A stretch of 64,000 nucleotides of DNA from Bog-473 sp963763575 (GTDB taxonomy: Bacteria; Actinomycetota; Acidimicrobiia; Acidimicrobiales; RAAP-2): contig CAVXPD010000004.1 of assembly GCA_963763575.1 (NCBI GenBank), positions 1-64,000 of the forward strand, written 5' to 3'. The first letter of the stretch is position 1, and every line of letters begins with the position of its first letter. Below the pieces are notes generated by a model. The model was not told the DNA's origin and did no database searches. It was given only the letters and a program-made list of their open reading frames with translations. Positions 33,378-41,863 of the stretch are shown here, piece by piece. The position numbers and the translations under genes were made by a program.

Positions 33378-34692
33378 TCAGGCGGGAGCAGGCGTGCCGG
33401 GCGGCAGCGGGAACACCGGATTCTTCTTCGGGTTGAGAGACCCGAAGCAGTTGAACACGTTCTTCCCCGTGTTCAATGTGGGCACGTATTTGTCCCCCGA
33501 GACCTTGATGTCGGCGCTGCAGTAGGGCGGCGGATGGCCGCTGTGGCCGGCGTCCTTCCAGTTCACCGGCGACTGCAACCCGTTCGCCGTGAAGGCGGTC
33601 AGGGAGTTGTCCGCGTTGATGACGTTCGCCCACGTGAGGTTGTTGCCGGCCATCTTCACTCCCTCGACGAAGAGCGCCGCCGACTCCCAACCCTGGATGG
33701 CCACCTCGTCTTGGGCGTAGGCCGGCTCGTACTTCTTCATCTCGGTCAGGTACAGCTTGAGGCCCGGGTAGTCCGACTGCGGCGCCGTGAAGGGCACGTG
33801 GGCGATGTTGAAGTAGATGCCCTGCATCAGGCTCTGGTTCGCGTTGAGCGTCGGCTGGTCGTTGCCGTTGAACCACAGCTGGGTGATGTGCAGCCCGTAT
33901 TGCTTGACCGCCCGGGCCATGTTGATGTTGCCCTGGACGTCCATGCAGCTGACGACCATATTCGATCCGGCCTGCTTCATGCGCTGGACGTCGGTCGCAA
34001 CCGTCGTACCCGGGTAGTTCACCTTGTAGTCGGTGTAGCTGATGTTGTAGCCCGAGTGCTGCAGCGAGGCCGCCTCGGCCTGGCAGGCAGAGGCCGATGC
34101 CGCGATGCCGTACGCGACGAACGCGATGGACGGCGAGTGGGTCTCCCTCGAGACGAAGCCGACGGATGGCGCCCCGGCCGGGGCGTACTCGACGGAGCCG
34201 CCGGCGGCGAACAGGTTCTTCGGGCCGGCCCAGTTGTTGGTCACGTTGTAGCCGTAGGTCGGGATCCCGGACTCCACGAAGAGGTTCGGCGTGAAGGACG
34301 CCGTCCCCACGCCGGTCACCGCGAAGACGTGGTCCTGGTTGATGAGCGTGTTCGCCAGCTGGTTGAACGTCGTGGCGTTGCCCCCGTCGTCGAGCTGGTA
34401 TTTGTAGTCGATCTTGCGTCCGTTCACGCCGCCCTGGGCGTCGATGTAGTCGAAGTAGGCCTTCTCGCCCTGGATGAGCGACCCGAAGTTGGACGCCAAC
34501 ACTCCGGTTTGGGTCGAGATCGTCCCGACCGTGATGGAGTTCGATGGTCACTCCCGGCGCGCTGCTCGCGGACTGCGCGCCCGCGGTCGTCGCCGACGCA
34601 ACGACGAGGGCACCGGCCACCATGGTCCCTGTGAGCACCCCCGCCAACGCCGCCTTCATTCCCTGCCTCGCTGCCATGCCGTCCCCAATCAT
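33378..34692 (-). CDS. ABC transporter substrate-binding protein, Leu/Ile/Val type (one frameshift)
   Basis: The signal peptide MKAALAGVLTGTMVAGALVVASATTAGA lies in one frame and the mature type-I periplasmic-binding fold in another (ITVGTISTQTGVLASNFGSLIQGEKAYFDYIDAQGGVNGRK). Removing one base at 34545 joins them as SAPGVTSNSITVGTIS. The protein then reads through to NPVFPLPPGTPAPA, about 430 aa. The GGVNGRKIDYKYQLDDGGN segment is a hallmark of LivJ-like receptors. It heads the transporter operon with the fused permease 51 nt downstream. Starts at 34677 or 34659 are also possible. The ligand is unknown; neighbours suggest a carboxylate rather than an amino acid. Confidence 0.87.
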
Positions 34693-34949
34693 CCTTGTGC
34701 ATCCCCCCCGGGATGGGGGTCACTGTAGCTGGGCGATTTCACGCCCATTGCTCACCCCTTCGGCTCATATGACTTTCTTAGAAACAGCTGTTATTGCGCC
34801 AATCCAAGCGATTTCCGGAGCGAGGGCTGGCGCCGAAGGAGCCCCGAGAGAACGCTTCCCTGATGGCCCCGACACCTTCTCCCCGCAAACCCTCTGGGCG
34901 GCCCGATGCGCCCCGACGAATCCCGTGTCCACTTCACCCCCGACAAACC

Positions 34950-36647
34950 TCACGAAAGGAACAGTCTCCGTCGGTCATAGTCGCGGAGCGCGCCCACCTC
35001 GTCCGGTCGCACCGCCGGAAGCTCCTCGACCTGGCGGGCGACCTCAGGCTCGTACCCGCACGAGCCCACGAACGCGCGCACCTGCTCGCCCAGCGATCCA
35101 TCGCCTGCCGGAACGGCCACCAGGCGCAACACCCCGTCCTCACGTCGCAGAACGCCCTTGTCGGTGACCACGCTGACCACCCGTTCTCCGGGCGACGTCA
35201 CGTAGGCCACCTCCGCGGGCAGCCGCTCCGGACGGGCCAAGGTGACCACGACGCACGCAGTGGCTCGACTCGCCACGTCGTTGGCGCCTCCCGAACCGAC
35301 GAGGAACCTGCCGCCGGCCAGCTCGGTCGAGTTCAGGCAGCCGTGGCGGTCGACCTCTGCCGCACCCAGGCAGCCCACCGACGTCGTGCCCGGGCCGCCG
35401 ATGACCATGCCCAACACCGAGGAGGCGTCCGAGAGATAGGGCGTCGACGGGAAAACCCTCTGGTTGAAGATGTACGGGTCCGCCGGCGTCGGCTCGTACC
35501 CCCAGAGCCCGAGCTCGGCGGTGAGCATGACCCGCTGCCCAGCAGCCTGGGCCCGGGCCACGGCGACCCAGGCGGCCAGGTTGGCGACCCCGGCGCCGGC
35601 CAGGACGGCGTCCGCCCCGACCGCCGCCACCACCCGTTGCACCTCGCGGGCGGCCAGCGAGGCCGCCGTCTCCCATTTCGTGAACTCCGGGTCCTCGACG
35701 ATAGGCACGGCGTCCGCGTCGGCCTTCCATGACATCGGGTCGGACCGGCCCTCGAGCCACGCCAGCTGGTCCTCGCCGACCCGAGCCAGATACTCCTGAT
35801 GGGTCGCCGGTCCGAGCACCCACTCCTCGACGTAGCGGTCGAATTCGTCGCTGGCGGCTGCTTCAGCTGCTGCACTCCAGTGCGCGATGTCCTCGCCGTA
35901 ACTGCGGACCGGCAGCCCCGGCGCGTAACAGCCGCCCGGGTGGGCGCCGTAGGGCGCTTCCACGACGGCCAGGACGCGGTGGGCGGGAACGCGGACCCGG
36001 TGCCCCAGGCCCTCGATGTCGTCGAGCACTCGCTCTACCGTCGCCACCACGCCGCGGCGGGCGGCCCACGCCCCCCACAAGCCGTCGAGGAGCGGTTCCG
36101 AAAACACGAGGTTGCCGGCCGGATCGGCGGCAGCGGCGTGGACCAACGCCACGTCGGGCACGAGCGGCTCGAGCAGGCCGAGCGGGCCGAACGGCGAGTC
36201 GACAACCGTGAACGCGTCGTTCTCGGCCATGGACGACCCGACGAGTGACCCGGTGACCGCCGCCGGCAGCCCACGGGCGGCCGCTTCCAGGCGTTGGCTC
36301 AGGGTGAGAATCGACCAGTGCTCGACCTCGACGTGACCCGACTCGTAGGCCCGGCGGAAGATCGGGTTCGGCGTGTAGGTCGGGAAGCTGTTGCCCGAGT
36401 ACGCGGTGATGACCTTGCGGACGAGACCGCCGTGAAAGAAGGCGGCGCCGAGCGCGCCCAGACTCGTCATGACGAGCGTGAACCCCGGTTCGGTACCCCA
36501 GAACTGGCGGGCAACCTCTCGGGCGGCCGCCGTCCAACGGCTGTGACCCATCATCACCAGGATCGTGTCCCCAGCTCGGACGTTCTTGGCCACCGCCTCG
36601 CCCAGAGGGGCCAGGACCGGTGTCGCTCGTGGGCCCGCTTGGGTCAT
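34950..36647 (-). CDS. Family I CoA-transferase, fused alpha-beta subunits
   Basis: This 565-aa protein contains two CoA-transferase domains. The first, about residues 15-260, has GDTILVMMGHSRWTAAAREVA, LGALGAAFFHGGLVRKVITAYSGNSFP and AAAADPAGNLVFSEP. The second, from about 335, has AREVQRVVAAVGADAVLAGAGVANLAAWVAVA and VGCLGAAEVDRHGCLNSTELAGGRFLVGSGGAND. It resembles glutaconate/acyl CoA-transferases and the IpdAB group, normally two genes. It starts 69 bp from the strongest CTGAC-N6-GTCAG palindrome, across from the TetR gene. Confidence 0.85.
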   Translation of the reverse strand: MTQAGPRATPVLAPLGEAVAKNVRAGDTILVMMGHSRWTAAAREVARQFWGTEPGFTLVMTSLGALGAAFFHGGLVRKVITAYSGNSFPTYTPNPIFRRAYESGHVEVEHWSILTLSQRLEAAARGLPAAVTGSLVGSSMAENDAFTVVDSPFGPLGLLEPLVPDVALVHAAAADPAGNLVFSEPLLDGLWGAWAARRGVVATVERVLDDIEGLGHRVRVPAHRVLAVVEAPYGAHPGGCYAPGLPVRSYGEDIAHWSAAAEAAASDEFDRYVEEWVLGPATHQEYLARVGEDQLAWLEGRSDPMSWKADADAVPIVEDPEFTKWETAASLAAREVQRVVAAVGADAVLAGAGVANLAAWVAVARAQAAGQRVMLTAELGLWGYEPTPADPYIFNQRVFPSTPYLSDASSVLGMVIGGPGTTSVGCLGAAEVDRHGCLNSTELAGGRFLVGSGGANDVASRATACVVVTLARPERLPAEVAYVTSPGERVVSVVTDKGVLRREDGVLRLVAVPAGDGSLGEQVRAFVGSCGYEPEVARQVEELPAVRPDEVGALRDYDRRRLFLS

Positions 36648-36715
36648 GAAACTCGCTTTGCGTCAAAGAGCGAGACGCGAAACTCCTGGTCCAGTGTCAC
36701 TTTTGCCCCGACCCA

Positions 36716-36737
36716 AACCTGACCATCGTGTCAGGTT
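36716..36737. promoter_or_regulatory. Perfect 22-bp palindrome AACCTGAC-N6-GTCAGGTT
   Basis: Both 8-bp arms (36716-36723 and 36730-36737) match exactly. The site lies between the divergent CoA-transferase and TetR genes, the usual place for an autoregulatory TetR operator. It is the best of six related sites in the window. Confidence 0.8.
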
Positions 36738-36957
36738 AGCCATTTCGTCGAAGCCCGGCACTACCATTCACCAGCCATGGGGCCGCCGAAAGTCCAGCGA
36801 GACGCGGCGGCCGCCACGAAGGGCCCGCCGCGCTCGGTGGGGGCGAAGAAGGGCAAGACAGCGGGCACCTCGAGGGATGAGGCCCGGCTCTCCTCCCTTT
36901 CCAAATCGGCCTCGCCCAACGGGCGTCGTACGGGCGCCAAACGGCGACGGCGAGGCG

Positions 36958-37572
36958 GTGGGGGCGCCAGCCAGCAAGAGGGTGCTCCGCAGTCAGGGAC
37001 GTCGCACCATGCGCAAGCTGCTCGACGCGGCGATGGTCGCCTTCGACGAGCGGGGCTACCACGCCACCCGCGTCAACGATGTCGTGGAGATCGCGGACAC
37101 GTCACACGGCACGTTCTACCTGTACTTCTCCAACAAGGAGGATCTGCTCCGCGCGCTCGTCACCGAGGCCGCCGGCGAGGCTCAGGGCCTCTATGACGCG
37201 CTGAACACGCTGCCCGACGAGGGCGGCGCGCCGCAGTGGGACGACGTCTATCGCTGGGTCAAGGCGTTCTCGGAGCTTTGGCACCGCTACGCGCCGCTCT
37301 TCCGCGCGTGGACTGACCTGGCGACCATCGATCCTGAACTGGTCGACATCATGCGCGGGACCTTCACCGCGCTGTCGGGCGCTCTCTCGAGGCAGATCCA
37401 TCCCGATTCCTCGGGTCACGTCATGGACCCCGAAGTTGCCGGCATGGCGACACTCGCGATGCTCGACCGATTCCACTACTTCCTCGAATTCGTAGGCCAT
37501 CCGATCGACGAGGTCGCCCTCGAGACGATGACCACGATGCTGTATCGAGCGTTCATAGACCCGAACGCCTGA
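36958..37572 (+). CDS. TetR/AcrR family transcriptional regulator
   Basis: The product has a TetR HTH, RTMRKLLDAAMVAFDERGYHATRVNDVVEIADTSHGTFYLYFSNKEDLLRAL, then a helical ligand domain ending at MLYRAFIDPNA. It is 204 aa from GTG 36958. An ATG at 36777 in another frame would add a Lys/Arg-rich arm of about 60 residues. Removing one G from the G5 run 36960-36964 would join that arm to the HTH, and it would place the start only 40 bp from the palindrome at 36716. The longer form is therefore plausible. It probably represses its own promoter and the divergent CoA-transferase, and perhaps the other palindrome-bearing promoters. Confidence 0.88.
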   Translation: MGAPASKRVLRSQGRRTMRKLLDAAMVAFDERGYHATRVNDVVEIADTSHGTFYLYFSNKEDLLRALVTEAAGEAQGLYDALNTLPDEGGAPQWDDVYRWVKAFSELWHRYAPLFRAWTDLATIDPELVDIMRGTFTALSGALSRQIHPDSSGHVMDPEVAGMATLAMLDRFHYFLEFVGHPIDEVALETMTTMLYRAFIDPNA

Positions 37573-37590
37573 GCCGTCAACGCCGACGAG

Positions 37591-38385
37591 TTACCGCGGG
37601 CCGCCCGGGAAGACTCGCTCGAAAATCGTGTCGACGCCCGAGCCGTGCAGGGTCAGGCCACCGTCCACCACGATGTTCTGGCCGGTCACGAACCGGGCGA
37701 GGTCCGAGCACAGGAAGACGACGACGTCGGCCACGTCCTCTGGCTCACCGATCCGGGCCACCGGTGTCCCGGTCTCGAACCGCTCGACCTGGTCCGGCCA
37801 GAACTCGAACCACGGGGCGGTCATCGTCGTGCGGATCATGCCCGGCGAGACCGCGTTGACCCGGATGGACGGGCCGTACTCGAGGGCGGCCGATGCGGTC
37901 AGCGCGGCGACCGCCGCCTTGCTCGCAGAGTACGGCCCCTCCCCCGCGGCCGGGCGCGTCCCGCTGATGGACGCGGTGCTGACGATGGAGCCGCCTCCTC
38001 CCGCCAAGAGGTGCGGCACGGCGGCGCGGAACCCGGCCCACACACCAGTGAGGTTGATCCGGAGGACCCGCTCCCAGTCGGCCGGCTCGTATTCGTGCAG
38101 GCGATTGAAAGCGGAAGTGCCCGCATTGTTGTACATGATCGAGAGACCGCCCAGCTCACGCGCGGCCACGTCGACGGCGTCGCGCAATGCGTCCGGGTCC
38201 CCGACATCGACGCCATAGGCAACGGCGCCGATGTCGCGCGCCACGAGCTCGGCCGACTCCCGGTCGACGTCCAGCACGGCAACCCGCGCCCCCTCCTCGG
38301 CCATGCGGCGGCAGGTCGCTCTGCCGATACCGGACCCGCCTCCGGTCACCACGGCGCTGCGCCCGTCAAGCAGACCCGTCGCCAC
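37591..38385 (-). CDS. Short-chain dehydrogenase/reductase
   Basis: The 264-aa product is a classical SDR. It has VVTGGGSGIGRATC (cofactor binding), VAVLDVDRESA (Asp favouring NAD), NNAG in SIMYNNAGTSAF, catalytic Ser in IVSTASISG, and YSASKAAVAAL. It ends FVTGQNIVVDGGLTLHG. Its start overlaps the end of the upstream thioesterase gene by 20 bases, so the two are cotranscribed. The substrate is unknown; a 3-hydroxyacyl-CoA or alcohol is likely from context. Confidence 0.94.
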   Translation of the reverse strand: MATGLLDGRSAVVTGGGSGIGRATCRRMAEEGARVAVLDVDRESAELVARDIGAVAYGVDVGDPDALRDAVDVAARELGGLSIMYNNAGTSAFNRLHEYEPADWERVLRINLTGVWAGFRAAVPHLLAGGGGSIVSTASISGTRPAAGEGPYSASKAAVAALTASAALEYGPSIRVNAVSPGMIRTTMTAPWFEFWPDQVERFETGTPVARIGEPEDVADVVVFLCSDLARFVTGQNIVVDGGLTLHGSGVDTIFERVFPGGPR

Positions 38386-39295
38386 GATTCTTTCCGCGCT
38401 CGCTCGGCAGCCAGGCTGGTGCCTCGAAGACCAGGGGGACCTCGAGCTTTCTGATCAGCAGTTCTTGCGCCATGCTCAAGTGGAGGCTTCCGTCCTCGGA
38501 GTGCATCGTGCCTCGGATGGTCGCACGGCCGCCTGCGTTGACCAACGCCTGCAGGTCGAACAGGCTCCATTCGTCGGCGCGCCACGGACGGTGGAACCAC
38601 ACGGCGTGATCGAGGCTGGCGTCCGTGTGGGTGCCGAAGCTGCCGAGGCTCAGAGGGCGAAAAGCGGCGCCCGTCATGTCGGAGAAGTAGGCGAGGACGC
38701 AGGCGTGCAGCCCAGGGTCGTCGGGGAGCGTCTCGCGGGTGCGGAACCAGCACCGGCGGGTGGACCGGTACGTGCCATCTTCTCGCTTCTCGGTGGCGCC
38801 GACCTCGCGGATGTCGAACGGGAACGGCGCCTCGAAACCCTCGATGTCGTTCGGGGGCGGGGTCCCCGGTCCCATCTTGAGCTGGTAGTCGTCGCCTTCC
38901 TCGGGCGCCTGGAACGAGCACGTCATGCGGAAGGTCTCCTTGCCCTCGACGAGGCTCGTCACGCCACGCGTGCTGAACGACCGTCCGTCTCGAACGTGCT
39001 CGATCAGGTGGGTCGTTCGGGCACCCGGCGAGGTGGGACGCACGAAATATCCGTGCAGCGAATGGACCTCCATCCCAGTGGGAACGGTTTGAAAGGCGGC
39101 ATTCAGCGCCTGCGCCACGACCATCCCGCCGAAGGTCCGGTCGCCGACCCACCACTCCGGGCTGGTCGTCGTGAACGACGAGCTCCCGTCAAGACCCGGC
39201 CCCGCCTCCCGCGCGGTGATCGCGTCGACCAGGTCGCCGACTGTTGCCTCGACGACTTCCGCCTCTTCGGCCTCGTCAAGCTCCAGGGTGATCAC
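38366..39295 (-). CDS. Acyl-CoA thioesterase II (TesB-like)
   Basis: This 309-aa double-hotdog thioesterase releases free acids from acyl-CoA. The first hotdog has DRTFGGMVVAQALNAAFQTVPTGMEVHSLHGYFVRPTSPG, the second CVLAYFSDMTGAAFRPL, SFGTHTDASLDHAVWFHRPWRADEWSLFDLQ, and GRATIRGTMHSEDGSLHLSMAQELLIR. These are strong TesB signatures; the second-domain Asp and Gln/Thr positions of the active site are present. It overlaps the SDR gene and may drain CoA from dead-end intermediates. Confidence 0.94.
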   Translation of the reverse strand: MITLELDEAEEAEVVEATVGDLVDAITAREAGPGLDGSSSFTTTSPEWWVGDRTFGGMVVAQALNAAFQTVPTGMEVHSLHGYFVRPTSPGARTTHLIEHVRDGRSFSTRGVTSLVEGKETFRMTCSFQAPEEGDDYQLKMGPGTPPPNDIEGFEAPFPFDIREVGATEKREDGTYRSTRRCWFRTRETLPDDPGLHACVLAYFSDMTGAAFRPLSLGSFGTHTDASLDHAVWFHRPWRADEWSLFDLQALVNAGGRATIRGTMHSEDGSLHLSMAQELLIRKLEVPLVFEAPAWLPSERGKNRGDGSA

Positions 39296-39322
39296 CCCTC
39301 CGTGCTGCTCCTCCTGTGTCCG

Positions 39323-39838
39323 TCACGACAACTCCACGTCGACGGACAGGCCTCTGGCAGCGAGGTCCACGCAGCGGTTGTCCTCGGGGTAGCGAAGTCC
39401 CTGCACGTTGAAGAGGCGCACCTCGTTTCCCTCGATCGGGAACGGCCCCCAGTGCCAGGTGCCTCGGTGCAGGACGAGGGCTTCGAGCGGCTCGATACGG
39501 AAGGCCTGGACCGACTCCGTGTCACGCTCCGAGTCGAACTCGACTCCGGCTGGAGCGACGGCGATCACGGCAGGGACATTGAGGGGCATGACCGACTGGG
39601 TGTGGGTGTCGTGGCGGAAGAGCATCTCGCAGCGCAGGCCGGTGGCGGTCTCGGGCACCTCGGCCCTCAGGTGACTGATGAGGTTCACGTGCGGGTCGGC
39701 CCACTCGAAGGTCATCCGATGCTCGCCGTCGCGTGCGTCGGTGTCCGCGACCGGGAGCCATCCGAACGGCGCCCAGGCCGATTCGGTCAATGGCTCTGCT
39801 CTCACTGCTCTCTTCGTTCCCCGTCTCTCTGCGGTCAT
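39323..39838 (-). CDS. Ureidoglycolate lyase family protein (AllA-like cupin)
   Basis: The 171-aa product has the AllA fold marks: LTESAWAPFGWLP, CEMLFRHDTHTQSVMPLNVPAVIAVAP, EALVLHRGTWHWGPFPIEG and DNRCVDLAARGLSVDVEL. Ureidoglycolate lyase splits ureidoglycolate to glyoxylate and urea. The family also contains unrelated cupins, and no other allantoin genes are visible here, so the reaction is tentative. It is divergent from the cupin and the D-2-hydroxyacid dehydrogenase genes, with the palindrome at 39911 between. Confidence 0.8.
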   Translation of the reverse strand: MTAERRGTKRAVRAEPLTESAWAPFGWLPVADTDARDGEHRMTFEWADPHVNLISHLRAEVPETATGLRCEMLFRHDTHTQSVMPLNVPAVIAVAPAGVEFDSERDTESVQAFRIEPLEALVLHRGTWHWGPFPIEGNEVRLFNVQGLRYPEDNRCVDLAARGLSVDVELS

Positions 39839-39910
39839 GTCTCACCCTCGCCCGGTCGACACTGTCTCACGCTGGTGTCTCACGGGTGCATCGTTCCGGC
39901 ACCACCGCCT

Positions 39911-39932
39911 AACCTGACACCTGAGTCAGTCT
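39911..39932. promoter_or_regulatory. Palindromic site AACCTGAC-N6-GTCAGTCT
   Basis: The left arm is identical to the perfect site at 36716 and the core CTGAC ACCTGA GTCAG is symmetric. It lies in the divergent promoter between the AllA-like and cupin genes, 26 bp from the cupin ATG. Confidence 0.7.
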
Positions 39933-39957
39933 AGAAACAACTTTGGAGGCCCTCGGA

Positions 39958-40341
39958 ATGGACGTGCGCAGCATTGAGGCCAAGGCACCGGTCGTCGAGC
40001 ACAACGGCACCGTTCCCGTCTGGTGGATGATCGAGTCCCGCGAGTTCAAGGACGTCACCGACGGCGGCTTCCTAGAGCTGGTCAACGAGTTCGAGGTCCC
40101 GGGCGGAGGGCTGGTCGATCCCCACTCCCACCCGACGCACGAGTTCTATTACGTCATGAACGGCAAGGGGATCATGACGATCGACGGCGAGGACCGGCCG
40201 ATCTCCCAGGGTGACCTGGTGTACATCCCGCCCGACAAGGTGCACTCGCTGCGCCCGATCAGTGACCACGCTCCGATCCACTGTTTCTGCTTCGCCATCG
40301 GCGTCAAGGGCGCGGGACCGATCGACTACACCACGCACTAG
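39958..40341 (+). CDS. Cupin-domain protein
   Basis: This 127-aa single-domain cupin has motif 1 as GGGLVDPHSHPTHEFYYVMNGKG (metal ligands H-x-H and E) and motif 2 as GDLVYIPPDKVHSLRPI (last His). Such proteins are dioxygenases, isomerases or sugar/acid binders. ATG 39958 has GGAGG upstream; TTG 39943 is in frame too. Its stop directly abuts the GTG of the dehydrogenase gene, so both form one unit controlled from the palindrome at 39911. Confidence 0.88.
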   Translation: MDVRSIEAKAPVVEHNGTVPVWWMIESREFKDVTDGGFLELVNEFEVPGGGLVDPHSHPTHEFYYVMNGKGIMTIDGEDRPISQGDLVYIPPDKVHSLRPISDHAPIHCFCFAIGVKGAGPIDYTTH

Positions 40342-41286
40342 GTGGGTCGCGTCCTCGTCACCCGTCCTCTGACCGAGGGCGGGACCGATCCCCTGGTCGA
40401 AGCAGGTCACGAGATCATCGCGCCAGACGACGTTCCGACCCCCGACGAGTTGGTTTCATATGCCGCTGAATGTGACGGCATCGTCAGCCACCTGACCGAC
40501 CACATCGACTCGGGCGTCCTCGCATCCGGAAGCCGGGGTCAACTCCGTGTGGTCGGGAACGCCGCCGTGGGGTTCGACAACATCGATGTGACCACCGCGC
40601 ACGAAATGGGGATCACCGTCTGCAACACACCTGGAGTGCTCGACGACACGACTGCTGACCTGGCCTACCTCTTGATCATGGCGGCCAGGCGCCTGACTAC
40701 CGACGCGGAGCGCGATCTGCGGGAAGGCCGGTGGAACGGATGGGGCTTCGGCGATCACCTGACTCACGACGTGTACGGAGCGACCCTTGGCCTGGTGGGC
40801 TTCGGCCGAATCGCCAGGGCGGTGGCTCAGCGGGCCTCCGGTTTCGACATGGAAGTCATCCATACGACCCGACATGACACCGGGCTGCCGGGCTTCGTCG
40901 CATCGCTCGACGAGCTCATTCGTCGTTCCGACATCGTGAGCCTGCATGTGCCGTTGAACGACTCCACCCACAACCTCATCGGCGCAGCCGAGCTGGCAAA
41001 GATGAAACCGACCGCCGTCTTGATCAACACCGCCCGCGGGCCGGTGGTCGACGAGGACGCCCTGGTCGACGCACTCCACTCCGGCACGATCTACGCAGCG
41101 GGCCTCGACGTCTTCGTCGGAGAACCCAATGTGAATCCCCGGTTGCTCTCCGCCCCCAGAGCAACCCTGCTGCCACACATCGGCAGCGCGACGGTTGCCA
41201 CGCGCACTCGAATGGGTCGTCTGGCCTGCCAGGGGGTGGTTGACGTGCTGGCGGGTCGCTCGCCACCCAACCAGGTGCTCCCCTAA
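40342..41286 (+). CDS. D-isomer-specific 2-hydroxyacid dehydrogenase (glyoxylate reductase-like)
   Basis: The 314-aa product has the NAD-binding GLVGFGRIARAVAQRA, and catalytic Arg in VLINTARGPVVDE. It also has Glu in AAGLDVFVGEPNVN and His in LLPHIGSATVATR. It starts GRVLVTRPLTEGGTDPL, as glyoxylate/hydroxypyruvate reductases do. The neighbouring AllA-like protein would yield glyoxylate, a fitting substrate (inference). GTG 40342 follows the cupin stop with no gap. Confidence 0.93.
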   Translation: MGRVLVTRPLTEGGTDPLVEAGHEIIAPDDVPTPDELVSYAAECDGIVSHLTDHIDSGVLASGSRGQLRVVGNAAVGFDNIDVTTAHEMGITVCNTPGVLDDTTADLAYLLIMAARRLTTDAERDLREGRWNGWGFGDHLTHDVYGATLGLVGFGRIARAVAQRASGFDMEVIHTTRHDTGLPGFVASLDELIRRSDIVSLHVPLNDSTHNLIGAAELAKMKPTAVLINTARGPVVDEDALVDALHSGTIYAAGLDVFVGEPNVNPRLLSAPRATLLPHIGSATVATRTRMGRLACQGVVDVLAGRSPPNQVLP

Positions 41287-41410
41287 GAGAGGGCCTCCGG
41301 GCGACGACCGTTCTCTCTCGGGTCAGATCACCGCCAGTGAACCCGCACGAGTCCACGGATACGATCCAACGAGTTTCGTTAGGGGTGGTCTCAGGGTTGA
41401 GGAGGTGGCC

Positions 41411-41863
41411 GTGCGAGCGGTCCGGGGAATCGCTTTTGCCGCGCTCTCAACCCTGACGGCACTCGGACTCTTGGCTCTCCCTCTGGTGGAGGACGCTGGT
41501 CGCGCGTCCGCAACAACTCCGTCATGGGTGTCAACTGCCTCGTATCCGCCTCTGCCGAACGTCAACGCTGTGTCCTGCGCACCGTCCTCGACCACTTGCG
41601 TCGCCGTTGGTGATGGCGTCAGCGGCTACGCATCGATCATCTTGACGAACGATGGAGGCACGATCTGGTCCGACGGTGCCGTTCCTTCTGGAGTGTCTGC
41701 GCTTACGACGGTGTCATGTCCGTCGGCCTTGATCTGTTATGCGGGGGGTGGATCCGGGATCATCAAGTCGACTAATGGCGGGTCGAGTTGGACAGTCCAA
41801 GACTCCACGTTCTTACCGCAATCGATCTCATGCATTCACAGCCATTCAGTGCACGGCAGTTAG
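41411..41863 (+). CDS. N-terminal fragment of a large secreted repeat protein
   Basis: The fragment has a signal peptide (AVRGIAFAALSTLTALGLLALPLVEDAGRASA) followed by a repeat of about 45 residues with the pattern VSC.....C.AVG...ILTNDGGTIWS. This is the sortilin/YCF48-like BNR propeller type. The open frame ends at 41863, but repeat motifs continue out of frame beyond. GTG 41411 has GAGGAGG upstream. The C-terminal part of the same protein is very likely the CDS at 43212. Confidence 0.65.
   Translation: MRAVRGIAFAALSTLTALGLLALPLVEDAGRASATTPSWVSTASYPPLPNVNAVSCAPSSTTCVAVGDGVSGYASIILTNDGGTIWSDGAVPSGVSALTTVSCPSALICYAGGGSGIIKSTNGGSSWTVQDSTFLPQSISCIHSHSVHGS

Noticed and set aside
34544..35167. 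Plus-strand 207-aa frame between transporter and CoA-transferase
   Set aside because: It is antisense to the signal-peptide region and to the CoA-transferase C-terminus and has no motifs.
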